Shown piece after piece: positions 48,676-56,721 of a DNA stretch of 64,000 nucleotides; position 1 is the stretch's first letter, and every line of letters starts with the position of its first letter. The stretch comes from Billgrantia desiderata. Lineage in GTDB: Bacteria > Pseudomonadota > Gammaproteobacteria > Pseudomonadales > Halomonadaceae. A program made the translations under genes and the position numbers. The notes beneath the pieces were generated by a model. That model did not search any database. It saw only the letters and a program-made list of their open reading frames with translations, and was not told the origin of the DNA. The stretch covers positions 1 to 64,000 of the forward strand of contig JAAQTN010000027.1 of NCBI GenBank assembly GCA_011742915.1, given 5' to 3'.

Positions 48676-50121
48676 TCAAAGGCCGCCGACACAGACGTAT
48701 TTTAGTTCAGTGAATTCATCCAGGCCGTGATGTGAGCCTTCGCGACCCAGGCCCGACTCCTTGACGCCGCCGAAGGGCGCCAGCTCGGTGGAGAGAATCC
48801 CCTCGTTGACGGCCACCATGCCATATTCGAGACCCTCCATCACATGCCAGATCCGGCGATAGTCGCGGGCGTAGAAGTAGGCCGCCAGGCCGAACTCGGT
48901 GGCGTTGGCCATGGCGATGGCCTGCTCGTCGCTGTCGAAGCGGAACACCGGCGCCAGGGGGCCGAAGGTCTCCTCGCGGGCCACCCGCATCTCATCGGTG
49001 ACGTCGGCGACCACGGTGGGCTGGAAGAAGGTGCCGCCGAGCGCATGGGGCTCGCCACCGCAGACCAGGCGGGCGCCCTTGGCCAGGGCGTCGGCAATGT
49101 GGGACTGCACCTTGTCCACCGCGGCCTGGTTGATCAGCGGCCCCTGTACCACGCCCTCGTCGAGGCCGTTGCCCACCTTGAGCTGAGCCACGCGTGCGGC
49201 GAGCTTCTCGACGAAGGCCTCGTAGACCCCGCTCTGTACCAGCAGACGGTTGGTGCACACGCAGGTCTGGCCGGAGTTGCGATACTTGGAAGCCACCGCA
49301 CCCTCGACGGCGGCGTCCAGATCGGCGTCGTCGAAGACGATGAAGGGCGCATTGCCGCCCAGCTCCATGGCAGCCTTCTTCACCGTACCGGCGCACTGGG
49401 CGAGCAGTCGCTTGCCGACGGCGGTGGAGCCGGTGAAGGAGACCTTGCGTACCCTCGGGTCGCTGGTCAGCACTTCGCCGATCTCGGCGGGGCGGCTCGC
49501 CGTGACCACGTTGAGCACGCCGGCGGGAAAGCCGACCTGCTCGGCCAGCCTGGCCAGGGCCAGGGCGGTCAGCGGCGTGGCCTCGGCAGGCTTGATCACC
49601 ACCGGGCAGCCGGCGGCCAGGGCCGGCGCACACTTGCGGGTGATCATCGCCAGCGGGAAGTTCCACGGCGTGATCGCCGCCACCACGCCGACCGGCTCGC
49701 GAAACACCAGAATGCGCTTGTCGGCACCGTGGCTCGGCAGGGTCTCGCCGGCCATGCGCTTGGCCTGTTCGGCATAGAATTCCACGAAGGAAGCGCCATA
49801 GGCCACCTCGCCGCGGGACTCGGCCAGCGGTTTGCCCTGTTCCAGGGTCATCATACGTGCCAGCGACTCCTGGTGAGCCATGATGGCATCGAACCAGGCT
49901 CGCAGCAGGGCGGCGCGCTGCTTGGCGGTCTGACGACGCCAGGCCGGCCACGCGGCCTCGGCGGCCGCCACGGCGTCGCGAGCGTCGTCTGCGCTCAGGT
50001 CGGGCACGCTGGCAAGCGTTTCCCCGTTGGCGGGATTGGTCACGTCGAATCGCCGCTCGGCGTCGCGCCACTGGCCGCCGATGAAGGCCTTGTCGCTGAA
50101 GATGTCGGCAGGGAGGGACAT
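48676..50121 (-). CDS. gabD: Succinate-semialdehyde dehydrogenase
   Basis: NAD(P)-dependent aldehyde dehydrogenase that oxidises succinate semialdehyde to succinate. It has 481 residues (E. coli GabD has 482). The catalytic cysteine is C287 in NSGQTCVCTNR, the general base E253 in MELGGNAPF, and the cofactor motif is FTGSTAVGKRL. The ATG at 50121 has GGAG at about 8 bp; the open frame upstream is not conserved-looking. The opening MSLPADIFSDKAFIGGQW fits this family. It is upstream of gabT in a two-gene operon. Confidence 0.94.
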   Translation of the reverse strand: MSLPADIFSDKAFIGGQWRDAERRFDVTNPANGETLASVPDLSADDARDAVAAAEAAWPAWRRQTAKQRAALLRAWFDAIMAHQESLARMMTLEQGKPLAESRGEVAYGASFVEFYAEQAKRMAGETLPSHGADKRILVFREPVGVVAAITPWNFPLAMITRKCAPALAAGCPVVIKPAEATPLTALALARLAEQVGFPAGVLNVVTASRPAEIGEVLTSDPRVRKVSFTGSTAVGKRLLAQCAGTVKKAAMELGGNAPFIVFDDADLDAAVEGAVASKYRNSGQTCVCTNRLLVQSGVYEAFVEKLAARVAQLKVGNGLDEGVVQGPLINQAAVDKVQSHIADALAKGARLVCGGEPHALGGTFFQPTVVADVTDEMRVAREETFGPLAPVFRFDSDEQAIAMANATEFGLAAYFYARDYRRIWHVMEGLEYGMVAVNEGILSTELAPFGGVKESGLGREGSHHGLDEFTELKYVCVGGL

Positions 50122-50321
50122 GAAAGCTCCGGTGTTGATTATCTTGTCTGTCGAGTGTGCATTATTTAAAACGCCTCGCCAAGACCTGAGAGCACGCGTC
50201 ATGAGCTTTTTTCCGCGCCAAGATCATCGGCGCGCGCGGCGCTTTCCGCTACACTAGGCGCCGGTTTCCCGGGAGAGGCGATGCCGCTCCTTCTTATGCT
50301 GGTTGAACGTCGAGGTGAGAC

Positions 50322-52787
50322 TTGGTCGATCCCCTTTTCGCCTGGTGGGCTCAGCAGCTGGTCCTGTGCGACTGGGCCTTCGAGCCCGAACCCAACATGA
50401 TCGATGCCCAGGCGGCCAGTGCCAGACTGCAGGCACTGGGCGTGGCCGATCGCGGCGAGCTGGGCTGGCGGCTCATCGAGGCCTTCGGCACCGATACGGC
50501 CGACCCGGCCCGGCTGCTGGCCGCCCTGGAGCTGCTTGCTCTGGCGGGGTCGGCCAGTTGGCTGACCGAGCCACGCCTGCGCGGCTGGTTGATGCGTCTG
50601 ACCGAGGAGATCGTCAGTCGCTACGATAGCCTCGAGGAGTGGCTCGAGGCGCTGCGTCACGCCAAGAGCGCCGAGGGTTGGGTGCGCGGTGACGACGATT
50701 TCTGGGAAGCCTGCGAGGCGCTGGCGGCACTCGAGCGCGATGGCGATGGCATCACCTGGGACGCCTTGACCGCGTGGGTGGCCAAACGGCGCAAGGAGCC
50801 GCGCCCCTCGCTCTGGGCCGACGAGGAGCATGCCGGCATCTGGCGTCTGCGGGCGGCCTTCTCTCCGGTGCTGGAGGCTCCGCCTGCCGCCATCGACTGG
50901 CCCGGCGTGGCGGAGTGGATGGAGCGTTACTGGCAGTTGGAGAACCGCGAAGGAGCGATCCAGACCCTGCTGTGGCTGGCGGGCTATGGCCATCGACAGG
51001 GCTGGGATCTCGATGCCGCTCGTCTGTTGACGGCCTCGAGCGCCGAGCGCCAGGAGTGGCTTGCCGGCCTGGCACCCGCTGAGCGCGACTATGGCAGGGT
51101 GTTGCTGGGCTTCATCGAGCACGGCGAGCCGCTCGAGTGGGCTGCCTGGGACTGGCTGCGCATGGTCGATCTGGCTTGGGCCGGCGCCTGTGCCGGTTGG
51201 CTGAGCGTCGCCGAGGCCCAGCAGCTGGCCGCGCATGCCGCCGATCTGGTGCTGCGCCGCTACAGCGACTGGTCGGCGCTGGCGCGGGCCTACCAGCGCG
51301 GCTGCAGTCTGTTCGAAGGGCGCGACCGGCTGGGCGACATGCAGCGCGATTGGGGGCTGTTGTTCAACTCGCCGGTCAGCCCCTGGCGCATGCCGTTGCA
51401 GCAGCTGATGAGCGAAGCGGAGCGCGAGGCATCGCGTGCCTCCATCATGGCCTGGCGGCGCTCACCCAGGCACTGGGTGCTGGCACTGGCCGCGGTACGC
51501 GAGCCCGAGTTCGGCATGCGTCAAGGCGTCGCCGTGGCGGTTACCGCCGAGCGGCGCGGCGATGCGCTGCGCTATCTCGAAGAGACCCTCGGCCTGCACC
51601 CCGACGAAGGTGTGCAAGCGCTCACTCGTTACTGGCTGCCTGCCCAGGCCCACCACCTCAATCAGCTGGCCGCCGATGCCGCCCACGGTATCCTGCCCGA
51701 TACCGAGACGCCGTTCGGTCGTCCCAATTCCGCCGACCGGGCCATGCTCGAAGCGATGAAGCAGGGCAGTCGTCATGCGGCGACCATCCACATGGCCGAG
51801 AAGTATGCCTTCTATCTGCAGATGGCCATGGACAGCGAGGCATTCGATTCCCAGGCGCTGGAGACCTTGGCCGAGGCGCTGCGTGGCACGCTGTGCCGCT
51901 TCTATCCCGATGCCCGGCGCCTGCTGGAGGCCTGGGCGCAGTGGGAGACGCTGCTGCCCGAAGGCGAGCATCCCCCGTTGATCCATGAGATTCGCTGGCA
52001 CCTGGAGGACCCGGGCAGCCCGTTCCACTGGCTCGACTGGCACTCTTCCCAGTGGCATGAGCCGGGGCCTCGCCCCACGTTGTCGCGCTTCACGGCCATG
52101 GCGTTGGTGGGGCCGCTCAACAATGCCGCCTGGAGCGAGCCGCATGTGGAGAGCGAGCGTGAGGCGGCATCCATTCGAGAGTGGATCGACGGCCATTACG
52201 GCTTGCATGGACGGCGCGAACTCGCCGAGTTTCTCGATTTTCTGCTCGAGGCGGGCGATCGGCAGGAGTATCAGATCAACTACGCCCCCTATACCTTGAA
52301 TGGCCAGCGGCTGGCCTCGGAAATCGCCATGCTGGAGAGCGGCGACTGCAGCGAAGAGGATCGCAACCACCTGCTGCGTCTGCAGCGGGTTCGCGACAAC
52401 ACCGATGGCTGCAACGAGCTGGACATGACCGCCTGGGACGTGGCCCAGGCGGTGGATCTGGCCATTGCCGGAAGACAGTTGGGCTGGCTCGACGACGACG
52501 CCTTCAGCCGTGTGCTGGAACGGGCCCATGGGCTGGCCGCGGCACACTACGGCAGCTGGACGGCCTATGCCAGCGGGCTCTACGCCGGGTTCTCGTTCTT
52601 CATGGGGGAGACCCCCGAGCGGGAGGCCTTCCTGGGCAGCTTCCGCCAGGCCCTGGTGGCGTGGCTTTCGGGGGCACCACCGTTGACGGGCCCCTGGGCT
52701 AGCCTGGACTTTCCCGGGGCGAGACCGCGCCATTGGGCACCTATGCATATCGACACGTTACCGGGCGATGTCAAAACGCTACATTAG
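50322..52787 (+). CDS. Large DUF1266 repeat protein of unknown function
   Basis: A soluble, helix-rich protein of 821 residues with unusually many tryptophans and no membrane segment or signal peptide. At least three DUF1266-like units are visible: a weak one at about 75-115 (WLTEPRLRGWLMRLTEEIV), a clear one at about 270-350 (WAAWDWLRMVDLAWAGACAG, then LRRYSDWSALARAYQRGCSL) and another at about 705-800 (AWDVAQAVDLAIAGRQLGWL, then HYGSWTAYASGLYAGFSFFM). The start TTG at 50322 has GAGGTGAG upstream; the first in-frame ATG is at codon 26. DUF1266 occurs in enterobacterial YbeR/YbeU-type proteins whose function is not established. It is divergent from gabDT and not obviously in an operon. Confidence 0.7.
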   Translation: MVDPLFAWWAQQLVLCDWAFEPEPNMIDAQAASARLQALGVADRGELGWRLIEAFGTDTADPARLLAALELLALAGSASWLTEPRLRGWLMRLTEEIVSRYDSLEEWLEALRHAKSAEGWVRGDDDFWEACEALAALERDGDGITWDALTAWVAKRRKEPRPSLWADEEHAGIWRLRAAFSPVLEAPPAAIDWPGVAEWMERYWQLENREGAIQTLLWLAGYGHRQGWDLDAARLLTASSAERQEWLAGLAPAERDYGRVLLGFIEHGEPLEWAAWDWLRMVDLAWAGACAGWLSVAEAQQLAAHAADLVLRRYSDWSALARAYQRGCSLFEGRDRLGDMQRDWGLLFNSPVSPWRMPLQQLMSEAEREASRASIMAWRRSPRHWVLALAAVREPEFGMRQGVAVAVTAERRGDALRYLEETLGLHPDEGVQALTRYWLPAQAHHLNQLAADAAHGILPDTETPFGRPNSADRAMLEAMKQGSRHAATIHMAEKYAFYLQMAMDSEAFDSQALETLAEALRGTLCRFYPDARRLLEAWAQWETLLPEGEHPPLIHEIRWHLEDPGSPFHWLDWHSSQWHEPGPRPTLSRFTAMALVGPLNNAAWSEPHVESEREAASIREWIDGHYGLHGRRELAEFLDFLLEAGDRQEYQINYAPYTLNGQRLASEIAMLESGDCSEEDRNHLLRLQRVRDNTDGCNELDMTAWDVAQAVDLAIAGRQLGWLDDDAFSRVLERAHGLAAAHYGSWTAYASGLYAGFSFFMGETPEREAFLGSFRQALVAWLSGAPPLTGPWASLDFPGARPRHWAPMHIDTLPGDVKTLH

Positions 52788-53021
52788 GGCTCGCTCCGGT
52801 CGGGAAGTGTGGTTTATAGTCAGCAAGTTTATTGAAACCGGCTCCCCGCTGAGGGGGCTTGGAAACGGCTAAATCGCGAGCCAACGCAAGGCCGCTTTGG
52901 CAGTGGTACGGGCGATACGTCGCCAGGCATCACTACCACAGCGATCCTCTCGGGCAGTCAGGTAGAGCTTCTTGCTCGACCCGGGCATGCGTGCGGCTCA
53001 GGGAAACGAGGACCTCGCAAG

Positions 53022-53645
53022 ATGGTAGCCACGGGATCGAGTCGTATCGCTCTACTCGGTGTATTGTTGGCGTTGTTGTCCGGATGTGCCGGCCCATCGA
53101 AAACGTCGTTGGAGGCGCCCGACGACTACTTTGCACGACAGTTGCCCGGCATGTCGTCCTCCTTCAATCCGATGATGTCTCCGGTGGACAATCCCATCCT
53201 CCGGGTCAGCAGCCTGCACAACCCGCCGCCCGAGCTGATCCGCGAAGCGCTGCTGGCGCAGCACGAGCGCTGGGCCGGGACCCCTTACCGGATCGGTGGT
53301 ACCGGTCGCAACGGGATCGACTGCTCGGCGTTGGTGCAGACGATCTTCAGCGAAACCTTCCGCCTGCAACTGCCGCGTTCCACCGGCGAGCAGGTGCGTC
53401 AGGGCACCGAGATCTCCCGCGATGAGCTGCAGGTCGGCGACCTGGTCTTCTTCCGTCCGCCGGGCCGCTACGACCACGTGGGCATCTACGTCGGCGACGG
53501 CTACTTCCTGCACGCCTCCACGTCCCGGGGTGTGAGGCTCTCGCAGCTCGGCAACAGCTACTGGCAGCGCTATTACTGGCAGGCGCGCCGGACCCTGGAA
53601 CCGACTACGCTGGCACAGCGCGTCACCGAACCGGGCGAGGGCTGA
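53022..53645 (+). CDS. NlpC/P60 family lipoprotein, probable peptidoglycan endopeptidase
   Basis: Outer-membrane or periplasmic lipoprotein, 207 residues. The signal ends with lipobox LLSGC (C22). The NlpC/P60 domain has the catalytic triad C101 (GIDCSALVQ), H152 (YDHVGIYVGDG) and H164 (YFLHAST), as in Spr/MepS-type enzymes that cut peptide cross-links in peptidoglycan. GAGGACC lies before the ATG. The 234 bp upstream hold no gene; a TATAGT at 52815 may be its -10 box. It ends 24 bp before a nested-palindrome repeat. Confidence 0.9.
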   Translation: MVATGSSRIALLGVLLALLSGCAGPSKTSLEAPDDYFARQLPGMSSSFNPMMSPVDNPILRVSSLHNPPPELIREALLAQHERWAGTPYRIGGTGRNGIDCSALVQTIFSETFRLQLPRSTGEQVRQGTEISRDELQVGDLVFFRPPGRYDHVGIYVGDGYFLHASTSRGVRLSQLGNSYWQRYYWQARRTLEPTTLAQRVTEPGEG

Positions 53646-53669
53646 GAAGCATCTCTGGCTACCCCTCAA

Positions 53670-53785
53670 GAAGCGTCAGCGCGATGGCCAGGCAAGGCAA
53701 AAATCGGCAAGAAGGCGGAGTTTACTGGGGTAAATGACAACTTCGCGCCGATTTTTAACGCAGCATGGCCGAGCGCTGGCGCTTC
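53670..53785 (+). repeat. Nested-palindrome intergenic repeat, copy 1
   Basis: This 116-bp element lies between convergent genes. Outer imperfect arms of about 20 bp (53670-53689 and 53767-53785) enclose perfect 10-bp arms AAAAATCGGC/GCCGATTTTT (53699-53708 and 53747-53756), which enclose TTTAC-TGGG-GTAAA (53721-53734). The core GCGGAGTTTACT...GTAAATGA and the flanks match copy 2 near katE, but the middle stems differ in sequence while still pairing. It may serve as a shared 3' end or be a REP/MITE-like mobile repeat. Confidence 0.7.
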
Positions 53786-53789
53786 ACTC

Positions 53790-54677
53790 TTACAAGACCT
53801 CGCGGTGAGCGATGACGTACTCCACGAAGGCGCTCTCCGCTCGCGACAGGTAGGCGTCCTGCGCCCAGGCCAGTGACAGGTCGAGCCACGCCGGGTTGGC
53901 AAAGGAGACCGCTGCGAGTCCGGGTTCGTCCACCACCCGGCGCAGGAAGGTGGTGATGCCGAAGCCCTGACGCACGATGGCCTTGGTCAGCGGTATCAGG
54001 TTCGACTGGAAGGCCACGTTGGCCGTGAGCCCTGTCTGGCGCGACAGGGCCTCGACGAACTCGCGATGAAAGTAGCCGTCCTGGAACAGCACCAGCGGCT
54101 CCTGAAAGAACTCTTCCGCCGTCACGCTGCGGCGCCTGGCAAAGGCGTGGGTGCGCGGCACGCAAACCACCATCTCTTCACGGGTCAGATGCTGCCGCTG
54201 CATGGGCCGGCTCTGCTCGTCATCGACCACGACCCCCAAGTCCAGCTCGCCCGCGGCAATCATGCGCTGTAGCCGGCGTGCGCCGGCTTCCACCACGGTG
54301 AGTCGAATACCGGGATGCTGTGCCTTGAAACCCATCAGCAGCGGCGGGAAGTAGTAGGAGCCGAGCATCGAGGGGATACCGATGCGCACCTCGCCCTTGA
54401 CCAGACCGTGCAGCTCGCGCATGGCCAGGTGGGTGCTCTCGGCGCGTTCGAGCAGTTCGCGGGCATGGGCGTACAGCTCCTCCCCTTCCGGCGTCAGGGT
54501 GATACGCCGCTCGTGGCGGTGGAACAGGATCAGCTCCAACTGGCGTTCGAGGTTGGCGATCGTCTGGCTGATGGCGGACTGTGCCACGTGAAGCTCGCGG
54601 GCGGCAGCGCTGAAACCGGCGCGGTCGGCGACGGTGACGAAGACCCGCAGGGCGCGTAAGTCGAAGGGCAGGGCCAT
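53790..54677 (-). CDS. LysR-family transcriptional regulator (YnfL-like position)
   Basis: DNA-binding regulator of 295 residues. The helix-turn-helix is at about 6-64 (FSAAARELHVAQSAISQTIA), followed by a two-lobed ligand-binding domain (GEVRIGIPSMLGSYYFPPLL onward). It is divergent from an MFS transporter across 133 bp that contain a 15-bp imperfect inverted repeat, the typical layout in which a LysR regulator controls its neighbour and itself. The arrangement is like ynfL-ynfM of E. coli; the inducer is unknown. Confidence 0.9.
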   Translation of the reverse strand: MALPFDLRALRVFVTVADRAGFSAAARELHVAQSAISQTIANLERQLELILFHRHERRITLTPEGEELYAHARELLERAESTHLAMRELHGLVKGEVRIGIPSMLGSYYFPPLLMGFKAQHPGIRLTVVEAGARRLQRMIAAGELDLGVVVDDEQSRPMQRQHLTREEMVVCVPRTHAFARRRSVTAEEFFQEPLVLFQDGYFHREFVEALSRQTGLTANVAFQSNLIPLTKAIVRQGFGITTFLRRVVDEPGLAAVSFANPAWLDLSLAWAQDAYLSRAESAFVEYVIAHREVL

Positions 54678-54710
54678 GGCGCTTCCTGATAAGCACGATC
54701 ATGAGAACGG

Positions 54711-54760
54711 TGATAAGAATAACAGATGACTGCGATCTTTTTATTCTGTTTGGCTTATCA
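54711..54760. promoter_or_regulatory. Candidate LysR operator between regulator and MFS gene
   Basis: TGATAAGAATAACAG (54711-54725) and CTGTTTGGCTTATCA (54746-54760) form an inverted repeat matching at 12 of 15 positions, with a 20-bp spacer. A third half-site, CTGATAAG, lies near 54687. The location in a divergent LysR control region supports an operator. Confidence 0.55.
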
Positions 54761-54810
54761 TATGTCATGGCGGATCATGAGCGCCAAGCTTCCCCACTCA
54801 GGAAACCGGC

Positions 54811-56013
54811 ATGATATCTGCGCGTTCCCCCGCTTGGTGGCGGGCCACTCTGGCGCTCTGTCTCGGCTCCATTCTGGTGTTCGTCAATCTCTATGCGCCG
54901 CAGCCGCTGCTGCCGGACCTGCGCCAGGCCTATGGCGTCTCGACCCTGGCCGTGAGTCTGATCATGTCGGTTGCCACCCTGGCCCTGGCGGGGGCACTGC
55001 TGGTGTTCGGCCCCCTGTCCGATGCCATTGGCCGCGGTGGCATCATGCGGGTGACGCTGCTGCTGACCGGGCTCTGTTCGCTGGGCCTGGCCTTCGCGCC
55101 CAACTTCGAGACCCTGCTGGCGCTGCGCCTGGTTCAGGGCTTCGTGCTCGGTGGGCTGCCGGCGGTGGCCATTGCCTGGATGGGCGACGAGTTCGACCGG
55201 CCGGCGTTGATGGCGGCCGTGGGGCTCTACATCGGTGCCAACACCCTGGGCGGCATCGGTGGGCGGCTGATCGGCGGTGGCATCGGCGAGCTGGGGGGCG
55301 CCAGTGCCGGCTTTCTGGCGGTGGGCCTGGTGACCCTGACAGGGGTGGCCCTGTTCTGGAGGCTGCTGCCGCCACCGCGCCAGTTCAAGCCGCGGCGCTT
55401 CGAGCTGAGCGGCGCACTGGCCGATCTGGGCGGGCATTTGCGCCATCCGCTGCTGCTGGCCGCCTACCTGCTGGGCGGCATCAACTTTCTCATCTTCATC
55501 AATCAGTACAGCTACATCACCTTCCGCCTGGCCGATGAGCCGTTCGGGCTCAGCGCCCGCTGGCTGGGCATGATCTTCCTGACCTACCTGGGCGGAACCT
55601 TCAGCTCGGCGCTCTCCGGCCGCCTGACACGCCACTTCAGCCAGCCGGCCTGCATGGCGCTGGGCATTCTCATCCTGATGGCCGGAACCCTCATTACCCT
55701 GGCCGACTCGCTGGCCTGGATCATTGCCGGTTTGACCGTCAATGCGGTGGGCTTCTTTCTCGCCCACTCCATGGCGTCGAGCTGGGTCAGTCGTCAGGCG
55801 GAGCGGGCGAGGGGCAGCGCCTCGGCGCTCTACCTGGTGTTCTACTACCTGGGCGCGAGTCTTGGCAGCCTGTGGCTGGAGCCGTTCTGGCAGCGCGGCG
55901 GCTGGTTCGGCGTGGCGATCGGTTCCTGGCTGCTGCTCAGCCTGACGTTCGCCATCGCGCTGTGGCTGTGGCGCGGCGAGCGTGGCTTCGAGCGCCTGTC
56001 AGCGTTGCGATAG
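54811..56013 (+). CDS. MFS transporter (YnfM-like)
   Basis: Major facilitator protein of 400 residues with about twelve membrane helices. It opens with FVNLYAPQPLLPDLRQAYGV, typical of the YnfM/arabinose-efflux-like group, and has the loop motif GPLSDAIGRGGIMR. It is controlled most likely by the divergent LysR regulator. The substrate is unknown. Its last 15 bp overlap the end of the convergent msrA gene. Confidence 0.87.
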   Translation: MISARSPAWWRATLALCLGSILVFVNLYAPQPLLPDLRQAYGVSTLAVSLIMSVATLALAGALLVFGPLSDAIGRGGIMRVTLLLTGLCSLGLAFAPNFETLLALRLVQGFVLGGLPAVAIAWMGDEFDRPALMAAVGLYIGANTLGGIGGRLIGGGIGELGGASAGFLAVGLVTLTGVALFWRLLPPPRQFKPRRFELSGALADLGGHLRHPLLLAAYLLGGINFLIFINQYSYITFRLADEPFGLSARWLGMIFLTYLGGTFSSALSGRLTRHFSQPACMALGILILMAGTLITLADSLAWIIAGLTVNAVGFFLAHSMASSWVSRQAERARGSASALYLVFYYLGASLGSLWLEPFWQRGGWFGVAIGSWLLLSLTFAIALWLWRGERGFERLSALR

Positions 56014-56616
56014 TCCGCCGGCTTCGTCGCCCCACACCTGCTCCAGGCGGCGTTCGCGCCCGCAGGCCGCCTTGTAGTAGTTGTAGCGCACCGGATTCTT
56101 GCGATAGTAATCCTGGTGATACTCCTCGGCAGGATAGAAGACCTCGAAGGGGGAGATCTCGGTGGCGATGTCGCGCTCGAAGCGCACGGCGAGTTCGTCG
56201 CGGGTGGCCTCGGCCAGCTCGCGTTCCGCGTCGCTGGCGTAGAAGATCGCGCTGCGATAGGCCTCGCCCACGTCGCAGAACTGACGGTCGACGGCAAACG
56301 GATCGATGTTGCGCCAGAACACGTGCAGCAGCGTGGCATAGTCGACCGCCGCGGGGTCGTACTCCACCAAGACCACTTCGGCATGACCGGTGTTGCCGGC
56401 CACTACCTGCTGGTAGCTGGGGTTCTCGACGTGCCCGCCGCTGAAGCCGGAAGTCGTGGCGGTCACTCCCTCCACCTTGTCGAAGGCCTCCTCGACGCAC
56501 CAGAAGCAGCCTCCGCCGAACACGGCGGTGGCGGTTTCACTGCTGGCCATGCCCTTTGCCCAGGGCAGCGCCAACAGCACTGCGCCAGCCAGGGCCAGGC
56601 TTCGTATCCCGATCAT
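55999..56616 (-). CDS. msrA: Peptide methionine sulfoxide reductase MsrA, exported
   Basis: Repairs oxidised methionine (S form) in proteins. The 205-residue protein starts with a signal peptide (about 1-24, LALAGAVLLALPWAKGMA), so it should act in the periplasm. The active-site motif is GGGCFWC (catalytic C37), followed by GYSGG-like SGFSGGHVENPSY, NTGHAEVV and EYHQDYY. Its 3' end overlaps the MFS gene by 15 bp on the opposite strand. An MsrB domain is not fused. Confidence 0.93.
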   Translation of the reverse strand: MIGIRSLALAGAVLLALPWAKGMASSETATAVFGGGCFWCVEEAFDKVEGVTATTSGFSGGHVENPSYQQVVAGNTGHAEVVLVEYDPAAVDYATLLHVFWRNIDPFAVDRQFCDVGEAYRSAIFYASDAERELAEATRDELAVRFERDIATEISPFEVFYPAEEYHQDYYRKNPVRYNYYKAACGRERRLEQVWGDEAGGLSQR

Positions 56617-56661
56617 GACGGTTCGCCTCTTGGGGTTCGTATCGTTGTGTAAGGTTGGAAG

Positions 56662-56689
56662 CTGTCAAGCGACTGAGGTTCCGTATAAC
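56662..56689 (+). promoter_or_regulatory. Possible promoter of the VTT-reductase gene
   Basis: CTGTCA (4 of 6 to the -35 consensus), a 16-bp spacer and TATAAC (5 of 6) end 32 bp before the GTG start. It is weak evidence, but it is the only pair seen in the 105-bp gap between divergent genes. Confidence 0.35.
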
Positions 56690-56721
56690 CTCTGTTTAAA
56701 GTCACTGCACCGGAGTCACCC

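Noticed and set aside
52788..53021. Possible small RNA in the gap before the NlpC/P60 gene
   Set aside because: A TATAGT at 52815 and a weak imperfect stem near 52840-52860 are present, but there is no -35 hexamer at the right distance and no terminator; it is better explained as the leader of the lipoprotein gene.
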